Translations under genes and position numbers: made by a program | Source of the DNA: an uncultured Gammaproteobacteria bacterium | Lineage (GTDB): Bacteria > Pseudomonadota > Gammaproteobacteria > Arenicellales > Poriferihabitantaceae | Reading direction: 5' to 3' | NCBI GenBank assembly: GCA_947259885.1 | Contig: CAMYNW010000029.1 | Span: 1 to 64,000, forward strand | DNA length: 64,000 nucleotides | The notes under the pieces: model-generated | Told to the model about the DNA's origin: nothing | What the model saw: the letters and a program-made list of their open reading frames with translations, nothing else | Database searches by the model: none | In this document: positions 1 to 8,284 of the stretch, one piece after another | Position numbering within the stretch: the first letter of the stretch is position 1 | Layout of the letters: each line of letters starts with the position of its first letter

Positions 1-171
1 TGTCGAGAGATAACCGTATTTCGAATAAATTGGCCGCTATTGTGTGGTCCTGTCCCAAGAGAGACTTTGAAATCCGAGTTTTCACACAGCCTCTACTCAT
101 TGCTGCCGTTCGGTTGACTTTAGGATGAGGCAGTTCATAGATCAACCTGCGAACTTCAGCATGTAGATATT

Positions 172-366
172 TTGGCGTCAGCTTTGGGTTGCGATTTCAA
201 AATCGACATTGAAACCTGTCAGCATTGTGGCGGTACCGTCAAAGTTGTTGCCTGTATCGAAGACCCGGCGGTCATCAAAAAGATTCTCGAACACCTCGAA
301 CAACGCACCGAATCGGCTGCAGCCGCTACCCACTCCGCCCGGACACCGCCCGCGCCAACTCCTTAG
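172..366 (+). pseudogene. C-terminal relic of an IS91-like transposase
   Basis: Only the last 64 codons of a transposase-like frame remain, and an in-frame stop lies at 121-123. The stretch with ETCQHCGGTVKVVACIEDP followed by a short helix ending HLEQR resembles the C-terminal tail of IS91-family (Y2, rolling-circle) transposases as I remember them. The catalytic HUH and tyrosine regions are absent, so the element is dead or continues off the left edge in another frame. Bases 1-171 and 367-611 show no gene; the latter may be the right flank of the element. The family call rests on this tail alone. Confidence 0.55.
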
Positions 367-611
367 GATGGATCCTTACATCTGGATCGATGATTGCACG
401 GATGTGGTACCGCTTAATGCGCTGCCAAAGGTCCGCTCGTGCCGAGGTAACGGAAAATCCTGTCAACCCCCCTTTTTTACCTCCCCGCCCACACAAGTCA
501 GACCAAACGAAGACTTGCTCACTTCCTGAACACTAATTTCTGCTAAAAAATAGGGATTCCTGCGAACTTCCTGCAAACTCAGGACTACTCTCTCACTATG
601 CCGCAAAGCAG

Positions 612-885
612 TTATTCTTCTATACTCAAGAGCTTGGCAGATACTTCCGGATCGAACATCGCACTCACCAGATCCCCCAGTGCCCAGGGTCATGGAGACA
701 TGCAGCCAGCGCGGGACGACCAGCAGCGAACGCACCGGCCTGACAAGGCCGCCAACCAGCCACACGCCGAACAGACTGCCCAGCAGATAGGGCGCGGGGG
801 CGCCGAGGAATTTCAGCAGGATGCTGCTGGCTAGCGCAACACCGACAGTGAATACCAGATTGCGCAGTTCAAGCCAGTTCGGCAA
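612..885 (-). pseudogene. AbrB-family membrane protein, truncated and frameshifted
   Basis: The frame starts with MPNWLELRNL and shows hydrophobic segments and the motif APAPYLLGSLFGVWLVGG, typical of the N-terminal half of the AbrB/'ammonia monooxygenase' membrane protein family. The reading is family-like to about residue 70 (LHVSMTLG, near 676). A shift of frame then gives VSAMFDPEVSAKLL, which again fits the family, and ends at a stop at 612-614. Intact members have about 350 residues, so most of the protein is missing. It lies next to the IS91-like relic, which probably explains the loss. Confidence 0.6.
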
Positions 886-942
886 GGAGCATGGTCCCGG
901 GGTAAAGGGCCCTGATTATAGGCGCCGGCAGAGCCGGGACGG

Positions 943-1953
943 TTACAGCATGGCGGAGTAGCGTGATCCCGGGTTGAGTTTCAGCCAGTCATAGCGGTCG
1001 GCGGAATCCACTGTGATCTCCAGCACCCTGCCCTCTCTCAAGATGGAAATCCGCACGGGCACGCCAGCCGGGCCGGTGGCCCACACCTTGCGGAGAAAAT
1101 CCGCCATTCCGTTGACATCCTCGTCTTCCACACCAAGGATGATGTCGTCCGGACGGACCTCCGCAGAATCCGCTGGCCCTCCGGACGCCACCCGCTGAAC
1201 GAACAGGTGGCCGCGATCCATCTCCGTGTACAGCCCCAGCCATGGACGGGATTCCCGACCCGAGCGTCCATTGGCGATCAGGCTGTCGAGGATAGGCTTG
1301 AGCAGGTTGACAGGAACGAACATGTTACCCGGAGCGGGATTCTCCCCCTCTCGCGCATTGCGCAGGATCAGTGAGCCGATGCCGACGAGAGCGCCATAGG
1401 TGTCGATCAACGCCGCGCCGCCGAAACCCTGGAACGGTGGCGTGGTGAAGATGGCGGCATCCAACAGGTATTCCCAGTAACCGGGAAACTCCCGCACATC
1501 CACCACTTGCGCCGGCTGCAGGTAGTCCGGCCCGATATGAGCCACCACCAGGGCCGCATCTCCAGTCTGGATATTCGATGAATCCCCCAGGGTCAGGGCC
1601 TTGATTCCCAGTGGCTGGGTCGCACGGACCAGCCCGAATCCGGTTTCAAAATCATAGGCCACGGTTTCGGCGGGAACGTATTCCCCATCGCCGTTGGTCA
1701 CCTCCACGTCCGAAGCCTCCATGACCAGGTAGCCGATGGTGAGCACCAGCCCGTCTTCATCGATAACCACGCCGTTGCCTCGGCGTTCGGTGCCCAGTGA
1801 ACCCGCCGTGCGGGCGGTCTCCGGCACCACGGAGCGCAGCCCGACCACGGCCCGCAAAGTATCACCCATCAGGTCATCGCCCTCTTGGGCGGCGGCAACA
1901 GGTGCTGCCAGGCAGATCAGCCAGCAGAGAAAAATCTTCGACATCGCGTCCAT
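943..1953 (-). CDS. HtrA/DegP-like PDZ protein without catalytic triad (pseudoprotease)
   Basis: A 336-residue exported protein. The start at 1953 is chosen because AGAGG lies just upstream and it opens directly into a signal peptide (MDAMSKIF, hydrophobic core, AAAQ). Residues about 35-210 have the trypsin-like fold signature of HtrA proteases (GNGVVIDEDGLVLT) and about 235-325 form a PDZ domain (PADSAEVRPDDIILGVED). All three catalytic positions are replaced: His by Tyr75 (TIGYLV for TNNHVV), Asp by Gly105 (DFETGFGL) and Ser by Gly178 (GFGGAAL for GNSGGPL). The frame is otherwise intact, so a binding or scaffold role in the periplasm is likelier than proteolysis. A longer start at 2004 is possible but has no signal peptide at its end. 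Confidence 0.85.
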   Translation of the reverse strand: MDAMSKIFLCWLICLAAPVAAAQEGDDLMGDTLRAVVGLRSVVPETARTAGSLGTERRGNGVVIDEDGLVLTIGYLVMEASDVEVTNGDGEYVPAETVAYDFETGFGLVRATQPLGIKALTLGDSSNIQTGDAALVVAHIGPDYLQPAQVVDVREFPGYWEYLLDAAIFTTPPFQGFGGAALIDTYGALVGIGSLILRNAREGENPAPGNMFVPVNLLKPILDSLIANGRSGRESRPWLGLYTEMDRGHLFVQRVASGGPADSAEVRPDDIILGVEDEDVNGMADFLRKVWATGPAGVPVRISILREGRVLEITVDSADRYDWLKLNPGSRYSAML

Positions 1954-2048
1954 CGTAACCTCTTGCGCCCAGACCGGGCGGGTAAGTCTATGTCTATGGA
2001 CCATTCAAACTAATCCCGGTTCCCCGGGAAGTCAACGTCTTGCGGTGG

Positions 2049-2290
2049 TCAGACCGATCGTATCCAGCGTTCAATATCCGCCGGCCCCATCATCTTGCAG
2101 GGCCCGCACCAGGCGGCCTAGAAATCCACCACCACGGGCACATCGTTTCGCCCGGTAAAACGCTCGAAGCTGGAATCATCCAGATCAACGGGCTTTCCCA
2201 ACAGTACCGGATTACCGCACTTGCCGCAGCGGGGACTTTGCTCCAGCCGTTCCGTGGGAAGTCGGTTCAGGAGCAGAACCGGTCTTCCAT
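2049..2290 (-). pseudogene. trxC: Thioredoxin 2 (TrxC) relic with in-frame stop
   Basis: Reading the minus strand gives LNRLPTERL, then PRCGKCGNPVL (second half of the TrxC zinc ribbon), SSFERFTGRNDVPVVVDF, a TAG at 2118-2120 where Trp is expected, and AAWCGPCKMM, the redox motif. The frame then runs to a stop at 2049-2051 with no thioredoxin C-terminal half. The first CxxC pair is also not found. TrxC normally has about 140 residues. The relic therefore carries a nonsense mutation, a lost N-terminus and a lost C-terminus, and cannot make an active protein. Confidence 0.8.
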
Positions 2291-2893
2291 GTGATTCAAG
2301 TGGACGTCTGCTTTTCCGTTCATGTCAGAAAAGGCTACGTTGTACTTCGTCAAAAGAGGGACAGCCGGGTGTTACTATCAATCAATTAGCAGAAGCTGTC
2401 CTAATTTTTAACTCAGTTTGTTCTCGTATCTCCGGACGGGAAATACTGAAGGCTTCTAATCGAATTTATCAGGTTCAAGAAATTTTGGAATGGCTCTCTT
2501 AAGAGAAGTCCCTGGAACAGATGGAGTAAATCAGCCAAAAAAAACCCTTTGCAATGCAAAGGGGCTGAATCTGAAAATCAGGTCAAACAGAATGGGGGTT
2601 CTGCTGAAGGGGGTAAAGACCCGATTTACAAGCAGCATGCGCTACTTATGTTGTAATTTCACTATACGCTACGCCCTGTCGTCAAATTTTTTAGACGAAC
2701 GGCGCACTTTGTCGGATAGCAAGCGATTTTCCAGCAAAAGTCATTTTATATCTATGTGCAGTTTGTGTATCTCGTCAGAAGATATGAGATCAAACTGATC
2801 AGGCGATATAATTGTAATCTCTCTCTTAAATTTAAGACCAGACTCTCCCAAATCTTTTAACGACGCACACAACTAACGAAATCAAGGAACAAG
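2291..2893. other. 600-bp stretch without an intact gene
   Basis: No complete gene is supported here. On the plus strand about 2370-2502 reads VTINQLAEAVLIFNSV and ends EILEWLS. This resembles the last 40 residues of GT4-type glycosyltransferases (TV-x-x-LAEAV-x-F pattern) and may be a 3' relic, but the match is weak. A strong hairpin with a T tract on the minus strand lies at 2537-2563. The rest, up to the next start at 2894, is AT-rich with nothing recognised. Confidence 0.35.
2537..2563 (-). terminator. Rho-independent terminator, minus strand
   Basis: The palindromic block ccctttgcaatgcaaaggg (2545-2563) forms a strong stem. On the minus strand it is followed directly by eight T residues (2537-2544). 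No gene was recognised on the minus strand just upstream, so it may have outlived the gene it served or may end a short non-coding RNA. Confidence 0.65.
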
Positions 2894-3586
2894 ATGAAAA
2901 AACTATTGGGCATCCTGGGCGGCATTGTGCTGGTGGTTATCGTGGCAGTGTTTGTACTGCTGGGGTCACTGGACAGCATTATAAAAAGCCAGATCGAATC
3001 TGTGGGAACTGAACTGACCGGGGTCGCCGTTACAGTTGACGACGTCGAGATCGACTTGACCAAAGGCGCCGGACAGATTACGGGACTCACTATCGCCAAT
3101 CCCGATGGTTACAGTTCGAGCCCGGCATTTCAGCTGGGGTTGCTGAAACTGAAAATCGACATCGGTTCACTGGTTGAAGCTCAGCCTATCGTGCTCGATA
3201 CTCTGGTGATCGAATCAATGAACACTAGCCTTGAGCTACGAGGCAATACCTCCAACCTCAATGTGATTTCCGAATCGGTATCCAAAAACGCCAAATCTGC
3301 CGAGGAAAAAACCACAGAAACAGAGGGCGGAAAACCGTTGTTGATCTCGATCCAAAAGGTGTTTATTAACAATGTCAACATCGCCATAATCAGTGGCGAG
3401 AAAAAATCTTCGGACAAACTGCCCACGATCGAACTCACCAATGTCGGTGGTAAAGAAGGCAAGTCAGCGGCCGGAATTGCAAGCGTTGTCCTGTCTAAAC
3501 TCGTGAGCGAAATCCTGAAGGAAGCCGCAATGGAACAACGAGACTTTGGGTGGTGCCACCAAGAGCCTGCTGGATTCACTCAATAA
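2894..3586 (+). CDS. AsmA-like membrane-anchored protein with frameshifted tail
   Basis: A good ribosome site (AAGGA, five bases before ATG) precedes a protein with one N-terminal membrane segment (residues about 4-25) and a periplasmic part rich in beta strands. The pattern VAVTVDDVEIDLTKGAGQI and GLTIANPDGY is that of AsmA/DUF748-like repeat proteins, which sit at the inner membrane facing the periplasm. The last residues in frame (EQRDFGWCHQ...) look wrong. Shifting frame at the G run near 3548 gives GGATKSLLDSLNKALK with a stop at 3597-3599, a more natural ending. One extra G would explain this, either as a real mutation or a sequencing error. The exact function is unknown. Confidence 0.65.
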   Translation: MKKLLGILGGIVLVVIVAVFVLLGSLDSIIKSQIESVGTELTGVAVTVDDVEIDLTKGAGQITGLTIANPDGYSSSPAFQLGLLKLKIDIGSLVEAQPIVLDTLVIESMNTSLELRGNTSNLNVISESVSKNAKSAEEKTTETEGGKPLLISIQKVFINNVNIAIISGEKKSSDKLPTIELTNVGGKEGKSAAGIASVVLSKLVSEILKEAAMEQRDFGWCHQEPAGFTQ

Positions 3587-3664
3587 AGCGTTAAAATGAC
3601 GGAGGAATAGAAATGAACATGTTCACCCGCGCACCGGGAATTCCGACTACTAAATAGCCACGAT

Positions 3665-4165
3665 TCATACAGTATCCAACTGCACCATCTCCCATAAACC
3701 TGCACACCGCGCGCCCTGATACTTTTCGACTGCTTCGAACATCCGCTGAGTTGCTCCGTAGAGCAGGTCATGAGCCTCCTCTGCATCGAGTTTCTCGGTC
3801 AGCGCAGTTTTGAACCTGCAATGTCTGCAAACAGCATCGTGGCCGGTTTGCGTTCCCCGGGATGCCGTTCCCAGGGATGTCGTTCCCAGGGATGTCGTTC
3901 CCAGGCAGCCAGATGGATCTCGATCTGGGTGGGAATCGTGGGTACTGGTGATGTCGTATGAGGCCCCAATACGGTCCGTCAATTCAGCGATAGTCCGCAG
4001 CAATATTCGCCAGTGCCCAAGTTTGAGCCCCAGTTCCTGTAGGTCATCCTCCCTCAGCTTCGTCAGCTCCGGAAGAGAGCGGAAATCAATCGCATTTTCT
4101 TGGAACGTTTCATCGTAAGAACCGAGGCCAAGTTGCCGTAACCACTGTACGATGCTGTCCGGCAT
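3665..4165 (-). pseudogene. SAM-domain/class III cyclase gene, broken
   Basis: Residues 1-62 form a sterile alpha motif domain (IVQWLRQLGLGSYDETFQEN ... LKLGHWRILLRTI), as found at the N-terminus of some bacterial class III adenylate cyclases fused to AAA/TPR regions. After a linker encoded by tandem 15-bp repeats, the cyclase part is scattered over frames: RKPATMLFADIAG in one frame, TEKLDAEEAHDLLYGATQRM in the main frame, and a further FMGDG in a third. The frame stops soon after, without the remaining catalytic domain or any C-terminal region. It is a decayed relative of the type of gene found intact at 28479-31634. Confidence 0.72.
3851..3910. repeat. Four 15-bp tandem repeats
   Basis: Four 15-bp units of the type cgttcccagggatgt follow one another; the two central copies are identical and the outer two differ at a few bases. 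They encode the GTTSLGTTSLGT stretch of the broken cyclase gene. In-phase 15-bp units keep the frame, so expansion probably began while the gene was still coding. Confidence 0.9.
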
Positions 4166-4384
4166 TAAACAAGATCTGAAAACAGATGAAACACATAATA
4201 CCTTGAAATACTGATTACTGCGTTTCTTTGAAGACCGACTGTGAGTATTTCCGAGCCTCCAGGCTGATCTGATTTAACTGCCGCTGAAGCGCCGAAGCCA
4301 AGCTTCTCGGATTCGACAAGCCTCGTTGCGATTATTTTGCATAAGCGCGATACTACTATTCCATATAGCAACGGGAGAACGAAA

Positions 4385-4717
4385 ATGGCATTTTATTTAT
4401 TCCAGGCTAGCTATACGCCGGCCGCCTTAAAAGCGATGATAGACAACCCTCAGGATCGCGAAGCTGCGGCCCGCCCCTTAATTGAGGCAGTCGGCGGTAA
4501 GCTCCACAACCTGTTCTTTTGTTTCGGGAAGGATGACGTTTTAGCGTTGATTGAGGCACCTGATGATTCTGCTATGGCCGCATGTGCCCTGGCTGTTGGC
4601 GCCTCTGGTGCCTTTTCCAGTGGCAAGACCACCAAGCTTATGACATCAACTGAAGCTATGGCCGCGATGACAGCAGCGAACAAGGCGGCTGCGAGTTACA
4701 CCCCAGCCACTGGTTAA
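4385..4717 (+). CDS. GYD domain protein
   Basis: A 110-residue cytoplasmic protein. The ATG at 4385 has GGGAG upstream and matches the usual family start (MAFYLFQASYTPAALKAMI). The order LFQASYT, then GGKLHNLFFCFGKDD, then EAPDDSAMAACALAVGASGAF is that of the GYD family (pfam GYD, ferredoxin-like fold). These small proteins have no established reaction. It stands alone between a decayed region and an intergenic stretch, with an inverted repeat just downstream. Confidence 0.85.
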   Translation: MAFYLFQASYTPAALKAMIDNPQDREAAARPLIEAVGGKLHNLFFCFGKDDVLALIEAPDDSAMAACALAVGASGAFSSGKTTKLMTSTEAMAAMTAANKAAASYTPATG

Positions 4718-4741
4718 AAAATCTGGGTACACCAGAAACCC

Positions 4742-4789
4742 GGGGGCACAGTACATCTCTCCAGTAAGTTGAATACGTGCTGTGCCCCC
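4742..4789. terminator. Inverted repeat after the GYD gene, possible terminator
   Basis: The arms gggggcacag (4742-4751) and ctgtgccccc (4780-4789) pair perfectly across a loop of 28 bases. No T tract follows on either strand, so it is not a classic intrinsic terminator, but its place 25 bases after the GYD stop codon suggests transcript ending or stabilisation. Confidence 0.4.
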
Positions 4790-4801
4790 AGCAATTATTT
4801 C

Positions 4802-4831
4802 GTGGATCCTGAATGGGTGGATCCTGAACGG
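4802..4831. repeat. Direct 15-bp duplication
   Basis: Two adjacent copies of gtggatcctgaa(t/c)gg, 14 of 15 bases alike, just after the inverted repeat that follows the GYD gene. Confidence 0.85.
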
Positions 4832-5130
4832 ATAGTAGTCCGTAAAAAGTATCGACCTGCCCATCCCCCGACTTTACATGGAAGTCCGTTGTTGCATATG
4901 AGACTGGCCTTGAAGGATTAGCTAGTTAACCACTGCTAATTGCGCATGATGACCAATCTACCGGATTTAAAAAATGTCGATTAGATTCCGTTACTAAAAG
5001 ACATTCTTTACAAATTTATGCTAATTGATTCATACGTTTCAATCCTTAACGTCCACTCTATACTTGATATATTCGTAGGAGCGCCACTTCACATATCGTG
5101 GTTAAATATCTATTGATATCCTAAAATGAA
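4832..5130. other. Intergenic stretch, no gene seen
   Basis: AT-rich DNA before the CmcJ-like gene. No open frame with recognisable content and no clear hairpin. It presumably holds the promoter of the gene at 5131, but I cannot point to convincing -35/-10 boxes. Confidence 0.5.
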
Positions 5131-6006
5131 ATGATGATGCAAACACATCCGGTCGAGAAGAGCTCCGTAACGGAACGGCCGTCAGGGTCAGTCGTGGCGC
5201 CACTGACTTACACCACAAAGAAGTCGGAGAAGTTGGTCTACTTAATCACCGAGATGGGTGAGGATGAAGATAGTCCTGAATACCATGAATGGTACGACGT
5301 CCACGATATGGTGATTCATGACGCTAGGCGTGCAGTATCAGATTTTTCTGTTGATCGAGAGGGATTTATGCTGTGTCATTCTGCTTCTCGCGTCGAAGAC
5401 TTCTATGACGATACAAACATAAAAGCAGTATATAACGAAGAAGTCGAAAAATTGGTTGTAGCGGAAACTGGGGCAAGTAGGGTCTTGGTTTTTGATCACA
5501 CCATCCGCGTTGGCTCCGATGATCTACGACGCGAGCGACAGGTCCGAGAGGTCGTTAATCTGGTGCATAACGACTATACGACGGACTCCGGGCCGCAAAG
5601 AGTTACAGACCTATTGAGGGAGAATAAAATAATACAAGATATCGAGACTCGTTTTGCCATCTTTAACCTGTGGCGCTCGATTGCCGGTCCCGTATTGTCT
5701 TCACCGCTGGCGCTACTAGATGCCCAGAGCGTCAGCTCAAGGGATTGGGTGCCCTGTGATCTGGATTACGGCGATCGTATGGGCGAAATCTACAATGTTG
5801 CCTTCAATGCCGATCATCGCTGGTACTACTTCCCCATTATGACCGCCGAGGAGATCTTGATGTTTAAGAATTTCGATTCAGCTGAGGATGGCCGAGCCAG
5901 ATTCACGCCCCATACTGCCTTCTCCGACCCTACAACACCGCCCGAATCCCCTCATAGAGAAAGTATTGAAACACGGGTCCTCGCTTTTTTCACGGATGAA
6001 GATTAG
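5131..6006 (+). CDS. CmcJ/NvfI-like oxidoreductase
   Basis: A 291-residue soluble protein. The family signature is clear: VHNDYTTDSGPQR at about 145-157 (an HxD pair that could bind iron), FNLWRSIAGPV, DWVPCDL, then WYYFPIMTAEEILMFKNFDS, FTPHTAFSD and ESIETRVLAFF. This is the family of CmcJ, a cephamycin biosynthesis protein, and fungal NvfI-type enzymes. It includes Fe(II)/2-oxoglutarate-like oxygenases and members of unknown activity. HxD, the later His in TPHTAF and the Arg in IETR are plausible cofactor residues. No biosynthetic cluster surrounds it, so the substrate is unknown. Three ATGs in a row leave the start open by two codons. Confidence 0.82.
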   Translation: MMMQTHPVEKSSVTERPSGSVVAPLTYTTKKSEKLVYLITEMGEDEDSPEYHEWYDVHDMVIHDARRAVSDFSVDREGFMLCHSASRVEDFYDDTNIKAVYNEEVEKLVVAETGASRVLVFDHTIRVGSDDLRRERQVREVVNLVHNDYTTDSGPQRVTDLLRENKIIQDIETRFAIFNLWRSIAGPVLSSPLALLDAQSVSSRDWVPCDLDYGDRMGEIYNVAFNADHRWYYFPIMTAEEILMFKNFDSAEDGRARFTPHTAFSDPTTPPESPHRESIETRVLAFFTDED

Positions 6007-6149
6007 CGTACTTAAAACGCCTTTCTAGTATCCAGACAATGGCCAAACACTGGCTTGAGCTGCCGCTCGGGTAAGCGAACAAAGTATTAACACTTCCTAT
6101 ACTCAAACCTCTTCAGTTAAGTGCCTCTTGCTTGATCCGAAGCTAGGTC

Positions 6150-6596
6150 TTAGTTAGCCGGACCGTGACGCAGCAGTGAACTGTCGTCCGCGAATCCTTC
6201 ATAACGTGGCAGGTTATCAGCGACGTCAAACCAGGAGATGCGCTCCGGGTCGAAGGCATGGCTGGTCGGCACCAACACCTCTGGGTTGTCAAAAGTACTG
6301 ATGTGAAACTCTATGATCTGTCCCAATTCACCACCGTCACCTTCCCATGTGAGAGGCGTGCCGCATTTGCCACAAAATGCGCGACCAACACCAGGGGACG
6401 ACTCATAGACCTTGCGTTCATCACCGCTGAACTTGACCCGATTCGCTTTGAATCCTGCAAGAGTTACCACAGCCGCACCATTATGCTTGCGGCAACTATG
6501 GCAATGACAGTAATTGACGGCGAACGGTTCGCCTGAAGTTTCATATCGTACCGCGCCACACAGGCAGCCACCTTTCATCTTTGTATCGTCACTCAT
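6150..6596 (-). CDS. GFA family (Mss4-like) zinc protein
   Basis: A 148-residue protein with GGAGAG before its ATG. It has the cysteine pattern of the GFA/CENP-V family: CLCGAVRYE (11-19), CHCHSCRKHNGA (30-41) and FCGKCGTPL further on, which together bind two zinc ions. The family is named after glutathione-dependent formaldehyde-activating enzyme, but most bacterial members have no shown reaction. It stands alone, so no pathway can be assigned. Confidence 0.88.
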   Translation of the reverse strand: MSDDTKMKGGCLCGAVRYETSGEPFAVNYCHCHSCRKHNGAAVVTLAGFKANRVKFSGDERKVYESSPGVGRAFCGKCGTPLTWEGDGGELGQIIEFHISTFDNPEVLVPTSHAFDPERISWFDVADNLPRYEGFADDSSLLRHGPAN

Positions 6597-6692
6597 TTAA
6601 CTCTCCACAATTAGAATAAATGGAACTCGTCCTATCAGGTTTCAACTAATAATTTTTAGAAATATAAATCAAACTCTTCGTGAACATGCATA

Positions 6693-7679
6693 TTATGTTT
6701 TACGATCGTGTCCGACAGTAATAACGACATTTCCCGTTTTCTGTCCTTGTTCAACATATTTAAACGCCTCGATTATTTGTTCCAGCGTAAATTCTTTATC
6801 TAACACTGCTCTAAATTTATCGTGCTCTATAAGGGTCTTGACTAACTTTAAACTTCCTTTGATATCTTTAGGTGTTGGAAATATTGTCTTCTTATTACCA
6901 AGAATTGGTTTGATAACTGGGGTAATAAGGGGCAGGTAAATATTTTGAGATAAATAGCCCAGGTCTGAAGAAATATATATTCCGCCCGGTTTTAGTAGGT
7001 GGTAGCACTTAAAAAAAGAACTTTTACCGACCGTATCGAAAACAAAATCAAATTTGTGCCTTTGTTTTGTAAAATCATCTTTTGTGTAGTCGACTACTTT
7101 GTTAGCGCCAAGTGATTTGACTAACTCAATGTGTTTTGTGCCGCATACCGCGGTAACGTTAGCACCAAAATAGTTCAGGAGTTGGACCGCAGCTGAACCA
7201 ATGGCGCCCGTTGCGCCATTAACAAGTATATCTTGCCCGCTCTGTAGATTTACTTTGTTAATAAAATTATACGCATAGTGTGCACCTTCAGAGCTTGCTG
7301 CCGCCTGCTCATAGGACAAACTGCCGGGTATTGTTGTGACATTACCCTCTTTGATGGTTAAGTATTGGGCATGAGATTCTGCACCTTGATCATAAAAACC
7401 AAACACTCTGTCTCCTGTTTTTACAGACGATACACGTTTACCAATTGCTTCAATTTCACCGGCAAATTCAGTTCCGGGAATTTGTTTCTTTGGTCTGAAT
7501 AGACCTGTAACCACTCTTACAAAAAACGGTATTGCCCTAATGGTTGCGCAGTCAGTTCTGTTTACTGTCGCGGCGTGTACTTTGACCAGCACCTCGCTGT
7601 CACCTGGGATTGGTTTTTCTATTTCCTTTAACTGAAGCACATCCGGTGATCCGTAGTGGGTATATACCAATGCTTTCAT
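6693..7679 (-). CDS. MDR-family NAD(P)-dependent quinone/alcohol oxidoreductase
   Basis: The start at 7679 is chosen because MKALVYTHYGSPDVLQLKE is the standard beginning of this family; the frame upstream has no family match. The protein (about 328 residues) has the GroES-like N-terminal half (VKVHAATVNRTDC, PGTEFAGEIEAIG) and a Rossmann half with VNGATGAIGSAAVQLLNYFGANVTAVC. The structural zinc cysteines are lacking, which places it with zinc-free quinone oxidoreductases. The gene is clearly more AT-rich than the housekeeping block to the right, as is the GNAT next to it, which suggests recent gain. The substrate is unknown. Confidence 0.88.
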   Translation of the reverse strand: MKALVYTHYGSPDVLQLKEIEKPIPGDSEVLVKVHAATVNRTDCATIRAIPFFVRVVTGLFRPKKQIPGTEFAGEIEAIGKRVSSVKTGDRVFGFYDQGAESHAQYLTIKEGNVTTIPGSLSYEQAAASSEGAHYAYNFINKVNLQSGQDILVNGATGAIGSAAVQLLNYFGANVTAVCGTKHIELVKSLGANKVVDYTKDDFTKQRHKFDFVFDTVGKSSFFKCYHLLKPGGIYISSDLGYLSQNIYLPLITPVIKPILGNKKTIFPTPKDIKGSLKLVKTLIEHDKFRAVLDKEFTLEQIIEAFKYVEQGQKTGNVVITVGHDRKT

Positions 7680-7837
7680 CAATGTTTTTTCATATCGGCG
7701 CTGCTCTGCGTGGTTACCATGTTGGGCGTCAAAGCCCAATTTATCAATCTAAAAGTTCAGCTTCTAAAAAAGAACAGATGTAGTCGAATGTTTTTGAATA
7801 GACCATTCGGTTGTTCAGCCTGGCCATCAAGTTCATT

Positions 7838-8284
7838 TTATATTTCTTTTTTCATATGAACCTTAGAATCGTCCCTGTTGGTCTCTTCCCATCCGAAATA
7901 TTCGTATAGAGAAATATTCTCTTGTAATAGAACATGGGTGGCAAGATGCAGTTCCGAGTAGCTCTTTTCCTTGGCCTTTCTTTCGGCCAGTTCAATAAGC
8001 GCTCTACCTACTCCTTGGCCTTGAAATTCTGGAGAAACCGCAATGTTAGCAATTGACGCGTGCTCATCTCCGAATGTCATGGTTAATCCACCCACTACAG
8101 CGCATCCACATACGGCTACCCAAGTTGGATAATTTCTTATTTCGGATGAGAAATCTAAATCCATGGGAGGCAGTCGTTTTCCCTTCATTCTTTTTTTATA
8201 TTTAGCGTACGCTAAATTCATACAACTTTGCAGAGAACCTGAATCCTCCTGAACTGCCCTCCTGATTGTCCATTTTTTTCTCAT
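7838..8284 (-). CDS. GNAT family N-acetyltransferase
   Basis: A 148-residue protein. The acetyl-CoA binding motif A is seen as VSPEFQGQGVGRALIELAE (about 92-110), preceded by the beta strand SIANIAV and followed by LHLATHVLLQENISLYEYFGW, the usual C-terminal motif B. The substrate cannot be read from sequence. The gene is AT-rich like the oxidoreductase downstream and points the same way, 158 bases before it; the two may have arrived together. Confidence 0.88.
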   Translation of the reverse strand: MRKKWTIRRAVQEDSGSLQSCMNLAYAKYKKRMKGKRLPPMDLDFSSEIRNYPTWVAVCGCAVVGGLTMTFGDEHASIANIAVSPEFQGQGVGRALIELAERKAKEKSYSELHLATHVLLQENISLYEYFGWEETNRDDSKVHMKKEI

